Shown: positions 1 through 11,359, counted from the first letter of the stretch. The stretch: DNA of 64,000 nucleotides from Brevibacillus brevis (GCF_900637055.1 NZ_LR134338.1:111001-175000); one strand, 5' to 3'. A program made the numbers and translations. The notes: generated from the letters alone by a model not told the origin.

Positions 1-2
1 AG

Positions 3-680
3 TCTTCCAGCCCGTCGTATGTGCTGATGGCTTCACTCGATTTAGCCAGACGTCATCTGGTGTTGGAGGCGACCGAAGAGTGGAACAAATTGTTGCCGCT
101 TTTGGACAAGTTTCGGGAGCGACTCGATCGACTGGACTGGCTGGATTGGCCGCGACTGTCCACGAACAGCGTATACGCTACGCTTGACCCGTTGAAACTG
201 TTTTTCCATTTGCGAACGTCCCAATTCAGTGGATTTGAGTTGCAGCAATGGATGGAAAAGCACGGGATTTTCTCAGAGCTGGCGGATGACTCTCATGTAC
301 TCCTCGCAGCCTCGACAGGAACATCCTCTCGCGATTTGGATGCATTGTGGAGACTGCTTGAATCGATGGCGCCACAAGTAGAGCCGGGAGAGGAGCGCAT
401 TCTTTTGACGGGAGTCGTGTCTTCCCATTATTTGCGTCAGCAGGCACTGCCGATGCATGAAGCCGTTGACTGCCCGAGGGAGTCGATTCTTTTGGAGCAG
501 GCTCTGGGACGAATTGTGGCAGAGATGGTGATTCCATATCCGCCAGGGATTCCGGTGCTGGTGCCAGGCGAGCGGATCGATGAAGAAAGTCTGGCGATGC
601 TGAAGGAATTGGCGAGAGGACAAACGCGATTCCATGGCGTACAGGACGACCAGCTACAAACGATACAGGTTTTACGATAA
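3..680 (+). CDS. Orn/Lys/Arg decarboxylase family, C-terminal part (5' end outside window)
   Basis: The frame is open from base 3, so the gene starts upstream of the window; a GTG at 21 is internal. The visible start (SSSPSYVLMASLD) is the conserved stretch that follows the PLP-lysine region in group III Orn/Lys/Arg decarboxylases, and the end has the family's PPGIPVLVPGE substrate-loop motif. These PLP enzymes decarboxylate basic amino acids to polyamine precursors. The position directly before tmk matches yaaO in B. subtilis. Substrate preference cannot be read from this part. The catalytic PLP lysine lies outside the window. Confidence 0.88.
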   Translation, partial: SSSPSYVLMASLDLARRHLVLEATEEWNKLLPLLDKFRERLDRLDWLDWPRLSTNSVYATLDPLKLFFHLRTSQFSGFELQQWMEKHGIFSELADDSHVLLAASTGTSSRDLDALWRLLESMAPQVEPGEERILLTGVVSSHYLRQQALPMHEAVDCPRESILLEQALGRIVAEMVIPYPPGIPVLVPGERIDEESLAMLKELARGQTRFHGVQDDQLQTIQVLR

Positions 681-725
681 TCTAAGCAACTGGCCTGCTA
701 CAACAGGGGTGGAAGGAGTATGGAA

Positions 726-1361
726 GTGGCAACAGGAAAAAAAGGCCGATTTATTACGATAGAAGGCGGAGAAGGGGCCGGGAAATCCACCGTCATCGCC
801 AAGCTGTACGAAGAACTGAAAGCACGGGGAGTCGATGTGCTTTTGACTCGTGAGCCCGGTGGAATTGATATCGCCGAAAAAATTCGGGAAATTATTTTGA
901 ATCCGGCCCACACGCAGATGGATGAAAGAACAGAGGCTCTCTTGTATGCGGCAGCACGTGGCCAGCATTTGGCGGAAAAGGTGTTACCTGCTTTGGCAGA
1001 GGGCAAGCTGGTACTATGCGACCGTTTTATCGACAGTAGTCTCGCCTATCAAGGACATGCGCGGGGATTGGGCATTGAGGCTGTCTACCAGATTAACCGA
1101 TTTGCTGTCGGCGACTGCATGCCGGAATTGACCTTGTTCTTTGATGTACAGCCCGAAACCGGATTGGCGCGGATTAATGCCTCCCGTGGACGTGAAGTGA
1201 ATCGTCTCGATTTGGAAGGGATGCGTTTCCATGAACTCGTTCGGGAAGGGTATCAGCTGGTTATGGAACGCGACCCGAAGCGCTTTGTCGTCATTGATGC
1301 CGAGGAGCCGATGGAACAAGTATATGAAGCTGCTTTACAGGCACTGCTAGATCGATTGTAA
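726..1361 (+). CDS. tmk: Thymidylate kinase
   Basis: Phosphorylates dTMP to dTDP with ATP, a required cytosolic step of dTTP synthesis. The P-loop GGEGAGKST lies near the N-terminus, followed by the DRF motif ([16 protein letters not shown]) and an arginine-containing LID (SRGREVN). About 211 residues is normal for bacterial Tmk. Start choice: the strong GGAAGGAG at 711-718 is only one base from an ATG at 720 but seven bases from an in-frame GTG at 726, so GTG is preferred; the ATG would add two residues. It lies 45 bases after the decarboxylase gene, as in B. subtilis. Confidence 0.95.
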   Translation: MATGKKGRFITIEGGEGAGKSTVIAKLYEELKARGVDVLLTREPGGIDIAEKIREIILNPAHTQMDERTEALLYAAARGQHLAEKVLPALAEGKLVLCDRFIDSSLAYQGHARGLGIEAVYQINRFAVGDCMPELTLFFDVQPETGLARINASRGREVNRLDLEGMRFHELVREGYQLVMERDPKRFVVIDAEEPMEQVYEAALQALLDRL

Positions 1362-1493
1362 GGTTGGCAGTACCGCTAGAAGATGTACATGCTGTATAAT
1401 ATGTTTAAGCGAAATAACGTACCAAGCCTACGTGTTTTTCATACAATGAAGAAGTCAATTGGGTATTGATCATGGGAGAAAGGGTGATAGCCG

Positions 1494-1823
1494 ATGAAAA
1501 TGGTAGTTGCGGTCGTCCAAGATAAAGATAGTGGTCGTCTGTCTCAACAACTGGTGAAAAAAGGGTTTCGTGCTACGAAGCTGGCTAGTACGGGTAGCTT
1601 TTTACGCGCCGGTAACACAACTTTTTTGATCGGTACGTCTGACGAAAGCGTGCCGGAAGTAATCGACATCATTGCGCATAATTGCAAATCCCGCAAACAA
1701 ATGGTCACTCCCGTCTCTCCACTCAGTAATGCTGTAGACTCGTTCATGCCATATCCGCTGGAAGTACAGGTGGGTGGTGCGGCAGTATTCGTATTGGATG
1801 TCGGAGAGTTCCACTCATTTTAA
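1494..1823 (+). CDS. darA: Cyclic di-AMP receptor, PII-like (DarA/PstA, YaaQ)
   Basis: A 109-residue PII-like protein with the family N-terminus (MKMVVAVVQDKDSGRLSQQL), the TKLASTGSFLRAGNTTFLIG ligand-binding region and a C-terminal VEVQVGGA-type strand. DarA/PstA trimers bind c-di-AMP; the downstream target is not well defined in the family. The ATG is preceded by AAAGGGTGAT. It stands between tmk and yaaR exactly as yaaQ does in B. subtilis. A TATAAT at 1395-1400 in the upstream gap could be its own -10 element, but the matching -35 is poor. Confidence 0.93.
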   Translation: MKMVVAVVQDKDSGRLSQQLVKKGFRATKLASTGSFLRAGNTTFLIGTSDESVPEVIDIIAHNCKSRKQMVTPVSPLSNAVDSFMPYPLEVQVGGAAVFVLDVGEFHSF

Positions 1824-1915
1824 CGTGGTTCCTTCTCTCTTTTTTCGCAACTTTCGTATATACTTGATCTCACGGGGATAAACCCTGTATTGGATCGGGC
1901 GACGGAGGTGGCGAT

Positions 1916-2362
1916 ATGAAAATCAGTGATGGGTTACGGCCTAAACTGGACTTGATTAAAACGACGGATTCACGCAAGAATCCTCAACTGGAAAAGCTGA
2001 ATTTTGGCACGATGATTCAAGGAGAAGACGAACGTATGTCTCAGGAGAAGCTTACCCGGCTACTGACAGACATAGACAGGCAGGGACAGATTCTTGCTCG
2101 TTCCCGCGCCGTTCGTGACTTCTATGCTTATAAAAATCTCGTCAAGCAGTTCATGGAAGAGGCTGTGAAGTTCGGCATTGCCTTAGACGATAGACGAGGA
2201 ATGAATCGGCGTGGCCGCAGCAGGCTGTACAAAATCGTCAAAGAAGTGGATGCAGAGCTGCTCAAACTGACAGATGAGCTCTTGAGCGAGCAGGCGCCAA
2301 CGATTGATTTGTTAGCCAGGATTGGCGAAATCCGCGGCATGTTGATCAATTTGTATTTTTAG
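1916..2362 (+). CDS. yaaR: YaaR family protein (DUF327)
   Basis: A 148-residue, charged, mostly helical soluble protein of the DUF327/YaaR family, recognised from the central FYAYKNLVKQFMEEAVKFGI segment and the GRSRLYKIVKEVDAELLKLTDELL helix. No biochemical role is established for the family. It has a clear ribosome site (GGAGGTGGCGAT before the ATG), and its stop is only 16 bases before holB, so it is probably cotranscribed with holB and ricT. No signal peptide or membrane segment is seen. Confidence 0.9.
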   Translation: MKISDGLRPKLDLIKTTDSRKNPQLEKLNFGTMIQGEDERMSQEKLTRLLTDIDRQGQILARSRAVRDFYAYKNLVKQFMEEAVKFGIALDDRRGMNRRGRSRLYKIVKEVDAELLKLTDELLSEQAPTIDLLARIGEIRGMLINLYF

Positions 2363-2378
2363 TGGGTGTGAAACCATC

Positions 2379-3359
2379 ATGACATGGACCCGTTTTTCTC
2401 AGCAGCCACGAGCACAGGAACTGCTGTATCATAGTTTGCGCAACGAACGACTGGCACACGCCTACTTGCTGGCGGGTCCCAAAGGTTCAGGTAAAAAGCA
2501 GATGGCCCTGCATCTGGCGAAGTCCCTTTTTTGTTCAGAAAGGGAGGCAGACGCCTGCGGGGCCTGTGTTACATGCAGGCGCATAGAGGGTGGCAATCAC
2601 CCGGATGTGTTGTTTATTACGCCTGATGGGGCTTCTATTAAGATCGACCAGATCCGTTCGCTGCAAAAAGAAATGGCGATGCGCGCCGTCGAGTCGTCAC
2701 GCAAGGTATATATCATCGAGCACGTCGATAAAATGACGACACAGGCTGCCAACAGTCTGCTCAAATTTCTGGAGGAACCGCCCGCTGGTGTACTGGCCCT
2801 GCTTTTGACAGAGCACAGCCATGCGATTCTTCCTACAATTTTATCCCGATGCCAAATTGTTCAATTTTCACCACTTTCTGCGGAATCGATTGCGGAAAAG
2901 CTGCGTGCAGAGGGCGTTTTGGCGGGAATGGCGCAGGTTGCTTCCCACATTACGACAAATGTGGAAGAAGCCATGACACTCAGCCAATCAGAATCGTTTG
3001 CACAGCTAAGAAATCTAGTGATACAATTGGTGCAGGAGTGTAAACAGCGCAATTCATCTGCACTCTTAACGATCCATGATATGTTGCAAAAGAGCGACAA
3101 AAGTAAAGAGGAACTACCCCTCTTTTTAGATTTGCTCATCCTTTGGCTGCGCGATATCCTGTATTTGCAAGTAGGCAGGCATGCCCATCTCATTAACAGC
3201 GACCAACAGGATGTGCTGCAAGGACAAGCACTGGTATGGACAAAAGCTGAGCTCTTGCGCGGGATAGATTTGGTCATGGAGACGAAAAATCGGATAGAGC
3301 GAAATGCCAACGCACAGTTGGCTCTTGAGCGGTTGGTTCTTCAATTCCAGGAGGGATAA
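2379..3359 (+). CDS. holB: DNA polymerase III delta' subunit
   Basis: Clamp-loader component that helps load the beta clamp at the replication fork. The AAA+ core has a P-loop at about residues 33-40 (GPKGSGKK), the zinc-binding cysteine cluster CSEREADACGACVTC, and the SRC sensor motif (LPTILSRCQIVQF) that contacts the neighbouring subunit's ATP. At 326 residues it matches Bacillus HolB. It sits between yaaR and ricT, with three bases separating its stop from the ricT start, which implies translational coupling. Confidence 0.95.
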   Translation: MTWTRFSQQPRAQELLYHSLRNERLAHAYLLAGPKGSGKKQMALHLAKSLFCSEREADACGACVTCRRIEGGNHPDVLFITPDGASIKIDQIRSLQKEMAMRAVESSRKVYIIEHVDKMTTQAANSLLKFLEEPPAGVLALLLTEHSHAILPTILSRCQIVQFSPLSAESIAEKLRAEGVLAGMAQVASHITTNVEEAMTLSQSESFAQLRNLVIQLVQECKQRNSSALLTIHDMLQKSDKSKEELPLFLDLLILWLRDILYLQVGRHAHLINSDQQDVLQGQALVWTKAELLRGIDLVMETKNRIERNANAQLALERLVLQFQEG

Positions 3360-3362
3360 CCC

Positions 3363-4178
3363 TTGTACGAGGTTGTTGGGGTCCGCTTTAAGAAAGCGGG
3401 CAAAATATATTACTTCGACCCTGACCGACTGCCGATTGAGCAAGATTGCACCGTCATCGTTGAAACGGCGCGAGGGGTCGAATTTGGCAAGGTCGTCATT
3501 GGCAAAAAAGAAGTGGCTGAGTCTGATGTCGTCTTGCCGCTGAAAAAGGTCATTCGGATGGCAGACGAGCGAGATGCTAAACAGGTGGATGAAAACAAGC
3601 AAGCCGCCAAGAATGCTTTTGCTGTATGTCAGACGAAAATCAAGGAGCACAAGCTCGATATGAAGCTGGTCGATGTGGAATACACATTTGACCGCAACAA
3701 GATTATTTTTTATTTTACCGCTGACGGCAGGGTTGATTTCCGTGAGCTGGTGAAAGACCTCGCCTCCGTATTCCGTACCCGGATTGAGCTTCGCCAGATC
3801 GGTGTGCGTGACGAAGCCAAAATGCTCGGCGGGATCGGGCCTTGTGGCAGGTTGCTTTGCTGTTCGACGTTCCTCGGCGATTTCGAGCCTGTCTCGATCA
3901 AAATGGCCAAGGACCAAAATCTTTCGTTGAATCCAGCCAAAATCTCTGGTCTGTGCGGCCGGTTGATGTGCTGTTTAAAATACGAGAACGACAACTATGA
4001 AAGCTCGAAGGATGAGATGCCGGACGTTGGAAAACTGGTCACCACCCCGATGGGGAATGGACGAGTCGTTTCCGTAAACGTACTTGATCAATCTGTCCAA
4101 GTGGAGCTTTCAATCGACAAACGCGTCACCGAATTCGGATTGGATGAGATTGCGATAGGTCTCCCCACCTTTGAATAA
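3363..4178 (+). CDS. ricT: RicT (YaaT), PSP1-domain Fe-S protein of the Y-complex
   Basis: A 271-residue PSP1-domain protein. With RicA and RicF it forms the complex that modulates RNase Y-dependent mRNA processing and the Spo0A phosphorelay in Bacillus. The two signature cysteine clusters CGRLLCC and CGRLMCC, part of its Fe-S binding, are both present. The start is a TTG at 3363, chosen because the protein then begins MYEVVGVRFKKAGKIYYF as expected and GGAGG lies a few bases upstream at the end of holB. Confidence 0.95.
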   Translation: MYEVVGVRFKKAGKIYYFDPDRLPIEQDCTVIVETARGVEFGKVVIGKKEVAESDVVLPLKKVIRMADERDAKQVDENKQAAKNAFAVCQTKIKEHKLDMKLVDVEYTFDRNKIIFYFTADGRVDFRELVKDLASVFRTRIELRQIGVRDEAKMLGGIGPCGRLLCCSTFLGDFEPVSIKMAKDQNLSLNPAKISGLCGRLMCCLKYENDNYESSKDEMPDVGKLVTTPMGNGRVVSVNVLDQSVQVELSIDKRVTEFGLDEIAIGLPTFE

Positions 4179-4206
4179 AGCGTGGGGGTAGGGGAGAGGT
4201 GAGCTA

Positions 4207-4578
4207 GTGGACAAACGGGAAATCTTCGTCAAGATGGCGAGCATTGAAGAACGTATTGGTGACCTTTATAAAGAAATTGGTGAACTGAAAGACGTCATCG
4301 TTGTTTTGATGGAGGAAAACGCCCAATTACTCGTTGAAAACCAGCACCTTCGCAACCGACTAGACAGGAAAAAGACCGGCTCCCAAGCAAAACAAAAGGG
4401 AACAAGCCCTGTCGCGAAGGAAAAAGCCAAAAAGGCAGTGGTCGGAGAAGGATATGACAACCTCGCCCGTTTGTACGCGGAAGGATTTCATATCTGCAAT
4501 GTGCATTTTGGCAGCCTGCGAAAAGAAGGGGATTGCCTGTTCTGTCTCTCATTCCTGAGCGGCGGCCCTCAAAAATAA
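4207..4578 (+). CDS. yabA: Replication initiation control protein YabA
   Basis: YabA restrains replication initiation by bridging DnaA and the DnaN clamp. This 123-residue protein has the N-terminal coiled coil (heptads in [20 protein letters not shown]), a lysine-rich linker and the C-terminal zinc site with HICNVHF and CLFC. It starts with GTG at 4207 after GGGGAGAGGTGAG. A strong intrinsic terminator follows at 4603-4638, so this ends the yaaR-holB-ricT-yabA unit. Confidence 0.94.
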
Positions 4579-4602
4579 GCGGTGAGTAACCAGCACCACA
4601 TG

Positions 4603-4639
4603 AAAAAGCGACCTGGGCCACGTGTCAGGTCGCTTTTTT
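4603..4639 (+). terminator. Intrinsic terminator after yabA
   Basis: AAAAAGCGACCT pairs with AGGTCGCTTTTT across a 12-base loop, ending in a T run. Confidence 0.9.
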
Positions 4640-4686
4640 CCGGATAGGAATAATAAGACAAGAACAAAAGGGAGTACGAGCCGTAG

Positions 4687-5454
4687 ATGGAACCTGTCAG
4701 CAACGTGCCGCTGTATGAAACAGAGCGCATCGATGATTTATTGACACATGAAATGAAAATAATCCAGAGCCACGAAGTGTTTTGCTTTTCAATGGACGCG
4801 GTTCTTTTGGCGCGATTCGCATCGGTGCCAAAGCGCGGAAAAGTACTGGATATGTGCACGGGCAATGGAGCTATACCGCTCATTATGACCACGCGTACGC
4901 CGGAAGCCAGTTTTGATGGAATCGAAATTCAAGAGCGTTTGTTCAGTATGGCGAGCCGCAATGTGACATTGAATGGTTTGAACGAACGAATTACGATGCA
5001 TCACGGCGATGTGAAGGATGCAGTGTCGTTGTTCGGGCACGGGAAGTACGATTTGATCACATGCAATCCGCCGTATATGCCTGCGACGAGCGGGGAGAAA
5101 AACATCAGCGAGCACTTTGCGATTGCCCGTCATGAAATTATGCTGTCCTTGGAGGATGTCATTCGCGTGGGGAGTCAGTTGCTAAAAACCGGTGGGAAGC
5201 TGGCGCTCGTACATCGATCCACACGTTTGATCGACATCGTTTCGCTTATGCGCCAATACGGCATCGAGCCGAAACGGATGCGTCTGGTTTATCCGCGTAG
5301 GGAAGCAGAGCCGAATATGGTTCTGATCGAGGGAATAAGGGGTGGAAAGCCGGAGCTGAGAATTCAGCCGCCGCTGATTGTGTATGAAAATGGAGAGCAA
5401 TACTGTGAAGAGCTACAGGAAATCTATTATGGCAGACGAGATTCCCTCGAGTAA
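4687..5454 (+). CDS. yabB: tRNA1(Val) (adenine37-N6)-methyltransferase, TrmN6/YabB family
   Basis: A SAM-dependent N6-adenine methyltransferase fold. SAM motif I appears as [15 protein letters not shown], the acidic strand-2 end as [10 protein letters not shown], and the catalytic NPPY as [11 protein letters not shown]. coli TrmN modifies A37 of tRNA1(Val); the Bacillus YabB group is annotated by homology. At 255 residues it is typical. It overlaps the start of the GIY-YIG gene by 26 bases, and the order yabB-yazA-rsmI matches B. subtilis. Confidence 0.88.
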   Translation: MEPVSNVPLYETERIDDLLTHEMKIIQSHEVFCFSMDAVLLARFASVPKRGKVLDMCTGNGAIPLIMTTRTPEASFDGIEIQERLFSMASRNVTLNGLNERITMHHGDVKDAVSLFGHGKYDLITCNPPYMPATSGEKNISEHFAIARHEIMLSLEDVIRVGSQLLKTGGKLALVHRSTRLIDIVSLMRQYGIEPKRMRLVYPRREAEPNMVLIEGIRGGKPELRIQPPLIVYENGEQYCEELQEIYYGRRDSLE

Positions 5455-5704
5455 GAGTCACTATGTCTACATCCTGTCTTGTGCGGATGGGACACTCTAC
5501 ACCGGATATACGACAGAGCTGATCCGTCGCTTGGCTGCTCATAATGAAGGAAAGGGTGCCAAGTATACGAGAGGCCGCGGGCCAGTGGAGCTGCTCTATT
5601 GGGAAGAAGGAGCAGACCGTTCCTGGGGTCTCAAGCGTGAAGAGAGCATCAAACGATTAACGCGCAAGAAAAAAGAAGAATTGATTGGAGGGGCCTCCGA
5701 ATGA
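5429..5704 (+). CDS. yazA: GIY-YIG nuclease-superfamily protein (YazA)
   Basis: A 91-residue single-domain GIY-YIG protein of the UPF0213 family. The motif appears as [16 protein letters not shown] with the conserved [10 protein letters not shown] helix. The cellular substrate is not known for this family. The ATG at 5429, inside the end of yabB, is chosen because it follows AGGA with eight bases spacing and gives the family N-terminus. Its stop overlaps the rsmI start (ATGA), so the pair is translationally coupled. Confidence 0.9.
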   Translation: MADEIPSSKSHYVYILSCADGTLYTGYTTELIRRLAAHNEGKGAKYTRGRGPVELLYWEEGADRSWGLKREESIKRLTRKKKEELIGGASE

Positions 5705-6573
5705 ATGTGCAACGCAGTTTTGCGTCAGAAGAAGCAGGAGTCCTTTATTTGGTGGCTACACCCATCGGTAATCTCGATGATATCACGGTGCGGTGTCTAA
5801 ATACGTTGCGTGAAGTCGATGTCATCGCGTGTGAAGATACGCGCCAGACGAGAAAGCTGCTGAATCATTTTCAGATCGAAAAACGTACGGTCAGCTATCA
5901 CGAGCATAATAAGGAAGCAAGTGGGAATGGGTTGTTGCAGTGGCTTGCCGAGGGCAAGAAAATTGCCTTAGTGAGTGACGCTGGCTTGCCGGCTATTTCC
6001 GACCCGGGTGCGGAGCTGGTACGAGATGCGACCGCAGCGGGATTTCCTGTCATCCCCGTTCCAGGTGCCAATGCGGCATTGACAGCGTTGATCGCTTCCG
6101 GTCTTCCCACGGATCGATTCGTTTTTTGCGGATTTATGGGTCGCGAAAACAAAGAAAGACGCGAAGAGCTGGAACGACTGAAGCGATATCCAGAAACGCT
6201 GATTTTTTATGAAGCTCCCCATCGGGTGGAAAAGACGCTTGCTGCCATGCAGGAAGTGTGGGGGAATCGGCGAGCTGTCCTGGCAAGAGAGCTGACAAAG
6301 CGCTACGAGGAATTTGTGCGTGGGACGTTGGACGAGCTGCTGGAATGGCTCAGAAGCGGCGAGGTGCGCGGTGAGTTTTGTGTCATTGTCGAAGGGAACA
6401 CCGGTCCGCTGGAAGCGGAAGCCGATGATACCTGGTGGCAGTCGCTGAGTATCGTGGAGCATGTGGATCATTATTGCGCACAAGGCATGGGGAAAAAGGA
6501 AGCCATCAAGCAAGCAGCCGATGATCGGAACGTATCCAAACGAGATGTTTACAACGAATATCATCGTGAATAG
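5701..6573 (+). CDS. rsmI: 16S rRNA (cytidine1402-2'-O)-methyltransferase
   Basis: RsmI methylates the ribose of C1402 in the decoding centre. The protein starts the tetrapyrrole-methylase fold with [19 protein letters not shown] and has the [22 protein letters not shown] and [17 protein letters not shown] blocks. At 290 residues it is full length. It overlaps yazA by four bases and is closed by the terminator at 6591-6617. Confidence 0.95.
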   Translation: MNVQRSFASEEAGVLYLVATPIGNLDDITVRCLNTLREVDVIACEDTRQTRKLLNHFQIEKRTVSYHEHNKEASGNGLLQWLAEGKKIALVSDAGLPAISDPGAELVRDATAAGFPVIPVPGANAALTALIASGLPTDRFVFCGFMGRENKERREELERLKRYPETLIFYEAPHRVEKTLAAMQEVWGNRRAVLARELTKRYEEFVRGTLDELLEWLRSGEVRGEFCVIVEGNTGPLEAEADDTWWQSLSIVEHVDHYCAQGMGKKEAIKQAADDRNVSKRDVYNEYHRE

Positions 6574-6590
6574 AAGGTAATGAGTGAGTA

Positions 6591-6620
6591 AAGCTGGCCG
6601 ATACGGTCGGCTTTTTTCTT
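6591..6620 (+). terminator. Intrinsic terminator after rsmI
   Basis: AGCTGGCCG and CGGTCGGCT form a nine-base stem (two wobble pairs) with an ATA loop, followed by TTTTTTCTTTT. Confidence 0.85.
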
Positions 6621-6688
6621 TTCGTCATGTCGACAGTGTATGTGAATACGATGGTAGGGAGCGCTGACGGTGTTTTCGGAAGGGATAG

Positions 6689-7354
6689 ATGGGGGGATCA
6701 GCGGTGAGTATTCGTGATTCTCGTTTTATTGTGAATACAGATGAAAAGGATGATCACTTCATATTTACGCTGCCGGTTACATGGAACAGTAGACCGTACG
6801 AATATGCCTGGGCCAAACAGTTTGCCAAACCGAATGACGTCGTGCTCGATTCGGCATGCGGGATCTGCCACCCATTCAAATTTTATTTGGCTGATCATTG
6901 TCGAGAAGTACACGCTTGTGATCTCGATAATCGGATATTGTCTAAGGAAGCGATCTATCAAGATATTGTGGACGTATTTGGGAAAAGAGTAGCAGACAGC
7001 TTGCCTGCACATTATTTTGACGGTATTCATTATTGTCGAGCCAATTTGACCTACTTGCCGTACTCGAATCAAAAGTTTGATACTGTATTTTGCATCTCTG
7101 TTCTCGAACATCTCGAAGACCCGATCATGGTGCAAGCATTTCGCGAATTTCACAGAGTGTTAAAAGACGATGGGGAGCTCGTACTCACTTTTGATTACCC
7201 GCTGATCAATTTAGCGCGGCTACAGCAAGTTTTGGGAGAGGTTGGACTACAGTTTTCTGGCGAAGTATCCTTTGAAATGCCGGCAGATGTGGTTTATTCT
7301 GATTTGTATGTACCCAGGCTGTTCTTCTTCCGAGCACTGTTGAAGAAAAAATAG
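6689..7354 (+). CDS. Class I SAM-dependent methyltransferase, substrate unknown
   Basis: A 221-residue Methyltransf_11-type enzyme. Motif I is VLDSACGICHP, which departs from the usual GxGxG by having cysteines. A CDLDNR acidic strand follows, then the post-motif FDTVFCISVLEHLEDP and a C-terminal HRVLKDDGELVLTFDYP. No membrane segment is seen. It is a single gene between the rsmI terminator and convergent abrB and has no counterpart at this place in B. subtilis. AAGGGA precedes the ATG; a GTG at 6704 after GGGGGG is an alternative start. Confidence 0.8.
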   Translation: MGGSAVSIRDSRFIVNTDEKDDHFIFTLPVTWNSRPYEYAWAKQFAKPNDVVLDSACGICHPFKFYLADHCREVHACDLDNRILSKEAIYQDIVDVFGKRVADSLPAHYFDGIHYCRANLTYLPYSNQKFDTVFCISVLEHLEDPIMVQAFREFHRVLKDDGELVLTFDYPLINLARLQQVLGEVGLQFSGEVSFEMPADVVYSDLYVPRLFFFRALLKKK

Positions 7355-7414
7355 CAAACAAATAGCCTTCGTGAGGCTCGTCCCACAAAGGCATGTTTAT
7401 GTAATCAAATGATA

Positions 7415-7663
7415 TTAGCGTTTAACAGGCATTTCAGTCAGGCAATCTTGGCACACAATTTTACCTTTAAAGTGAGATACTTTATCAGCGTTTCCACAGA
7501 AGATACATGCAGGCTCATACTTTTTCAGGATGATGCGCTCTCCGTCAACGTAGATTTCCAAAGCATCTTTCTCAGCGATACCCAGAGTGCGGCGCAATTC
7601 GATTGGAATAACAACACGACCCAATTCATCTACTTTGCGAACGATACCGGTTGATTTCATCAT
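7415..7663 (-). CDS. abrB: Transition-state regulator AbrB
   Basis: A DNA-binding swapped-hairpin transcription factor that represses stationary-phase genes during growth. Residues 2-54 are almost identical to Bacillus AbrB (KSTGIVRKVDELGRVVIPIE and onward). The C-terminal part differs from B. subtilis: it carries two CxxC pairs (CIFCGN, CQDC) that could bind metal. The start ATG at 7663 (or 7660) follows GGGAGGAG. Its promoter at 7756-7784 has a Spo0A box just downstream of the expected +1, which fits classical Spo0A repression of abrB. Confidence 0.94.
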   Translation of the reverse strand: MMKSTGIVRKVDELGRVVIPIELRRTLGIAEKDALEIYVDGERIILKKYEPACIFCGNADKVSHFKGKIVCQDCLTEMPVKR

Positions 7664-7723
7664 AGCTAAAATCTCCTCCCAAAATCTGTATATGTCGATG
7701 CTATTGTTATACACTCATCATTT

Positions 7724-7740
7724 ATCGTCAATATTCGACA
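7724..7740 (-). promoter_or_regulatory. Spo0A (0A) box pair downstream of abrB +1
   Basis: TTCGACA at 7734-7740 is a perfect 0A box (TGTCGAA on the minus strand). A weaker copy, TGACGAT, lies ten bases further along at 7730-7724. The perfect box falls at about +9 to +15, the same relative position as the repressing 0A boxes at B. subtilis abrB. Confidence 0.65.
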
Positions 7741-7755
7741 TTTTCTGTTGGGATA

Positions 7756-7784
7756 ATCATACCAGCCATTCCCAAAGGTGTCAA
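7756..7784 (-). promoter_or_regulatory. Probable sigma-A promoter of abrB
   Basis: Read on the minus strand, TTGACA (7784-7779) and TATGAT (7761-7756) are separated by exactly 17 bases. This places the start of transcription near 7749, about 85 bases before the abrB ATG. Confidence 0.75.
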
Positions 7785-7912
7785 CATGATTTTGACAATT
7801 CCTTGAAAAGCAAAATGTTTTTTCAAAACGAAAATGCTGTTAAAAAGTGTTTCTCGGAATGATGGAAGTGATATGGAAATTTTTATGGATAAAATTTACT
7901 GGGAGTATTGGG

Positions 7913-7959
7913 TGTCGAACAAGTCGACGAATGTCGAAACACAACATGGAGATTCGACA
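7913..7959. promoter_or_regulatory. Cluster of Spo0A-box sequences between abrB and metG
   Basis: Three perfect 0A boxes occur in 47 bases: TGTCGAA at 7913-7919, TGTCGAA at 7932-7938 and TTCGACA at 7953-7959. A degenerate AGTCGAC lies at 7922-7928. Spacing is close to one or two helical turns. It lies about 160 bases upstream of the abrB start site and about 100 bases before the metG promoter; which gene it serves is not clear. Confidence 0.5.
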
Positions 7960-8053
7960 AAAACTCCAAGTTTTCCCTTTTGCGCTTGTAATTTGTAAAG
8001 TTGGCATGGAGCGAGTGATAAAATTCCTTAGGAAAATGGGCTTGCCTAGGATG

Positions 8054-8081
8054 TTTACAAAACAGGTTGGTCGTGTACAAT
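8054..8081 (+). promoter_or_regulatory. Sigma-A promoter of the metG T-box leader
   Basis: TTTACA (8054-8059) and TACAAT (8076-8081) with a 16-base spacer. The expected start near 8088 coincides with the beginning of the T-box leader. Confidence 0.75.
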
Positions 8082-8087
8082 AGAGGA

Positions 8088-10447
<2,360 letters not shown>

Positions 10448-10474
10448 CGAGGGCAAGGAAAGGAAGGACCCATC

Positions 10475-11245
10475 TTGTTATTTGAAACCCATGCTCATCT
10501 AAATGCGAAGGAATTCGATGAAGATCGTGCAGACGTCATTGCTCGTGCGCAGGAAAATGGCGTCAGTACGATTGTGAACATCGGATTCAACGCTGAAACA
10601 ATTCCGACCTGCATGGATTTGGCTCATGCGTATGACTTTATTTACGCCGTCATCGGTTGGCATCCGCAAGACGCCAAGGACATGACGGACGAACATCTAG
10701 AATGGATCGAGGAACTCAGTCGTGATCCGAAAGTAGTGGGATTGGGTGAAATGGGCTTGGACTACTACTGGGATACGTCGCCACGTGATGTGCAGGCAGA
10801 GGTATTCCGCAAGCAGATTCGTCTGGCTCGCAAGCTCGACATGCCGATCATCATCCACAATCGCGATGCGCACCAAGACGTTTTGACGATCCTGAAGGAA
10901 GAGAAGGCAGCGGATGTTGGCGGCATCATGCATTGCTTCTCTGGTAGCTGGGAAACGGCGAAGCAGGCACTCGATATGAATTTTTACATTTCGTTCGGTG
11001 GTCCGCTTACGTTCAAAAATGCCAAGCAGCCAAAAGAAGTAGCAGCGAAGGTACCGCTAGACAAGTTGTTGATAGAGACGGATTGCCCTTATCTCACGCC
11101 GCATCCTTTCCGCGGAAAGCGAAATGAGAGTGGATATGTGCGCTACGTCTGTGAGGAAATGGCGAACATTCATGGTTTGTCTTACGAGGAAATGGCACAA
11201 ATTACCGCAGACAATGCCAGACGTCTTTTTCGCATGAACGGTTAA
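10475..11245 (+). CDS. tatD: TatD-family metal-dependent hydrolase (YabD)
   Basis: A TIM-barrel nuclease family. The N-terminal HAHLN supplies the metal histidines. GLGEMGLDYYW carries the catalytic glutamate, IIHNRDAH and GGIMHCFSGSW give further histidine ligands, and LIETDCPYLTPHPFRG gives the conserved aspartate. It starts at a TTG (10475) after GGAAAGGAAGG, the only start that keeps the ETHAHLN N-terminus. It lies 27 bases after metG and is probably cotranscribed, as in B. subtilis (metS-yabD). Confidence 0.93.
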   Translation: MLFETHAHLNAKEFDEDRADVIARAQENGVSTIVNIGFNAETIPTCMDLAHAYDFIYAVIGWHPQDAKDMTDEHLEWIEELSRDPKVVGLGEMGLDYYWDTSPRDVQAEVFRKQIRLARKLDMPIIIHNRDAHQDVLTILKEEKAADVGGIMHCFSGSWETAKQALDMNFYISFGGPLTFKNAKQPKEVAAKVPLDKLLIETDCPYLTPHPFRGKRNESGYVRYVCEEMANIHGLSYEEMAQITADNARRLFRMNG

Positions 11246-11312
11246 GTAAACCTGTATCGAGGCATTTCCAGGAAGTGTGACCGCGTTTAAGCGGACAGTT
11301 TTCATGCGCTCC

Positions 11313-11347
11313 GGAAATATATAAGCGACTGTCACTTATATATTTCC
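11313..11347. repeat. AT-rich perfect inverted repeat after tatD
   Basis: GGAAATATATAAG at 11313-11325 and CTTATATATTTCC at 11335-11347 are perfect inverted arms around a nine-base loop. No T run follows. A smaller CCGC/GCGG hairpin lies just before at 11281-11294. Confidence 0.7.
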
Positions 11348-11359
11348 TACACGAAAATA

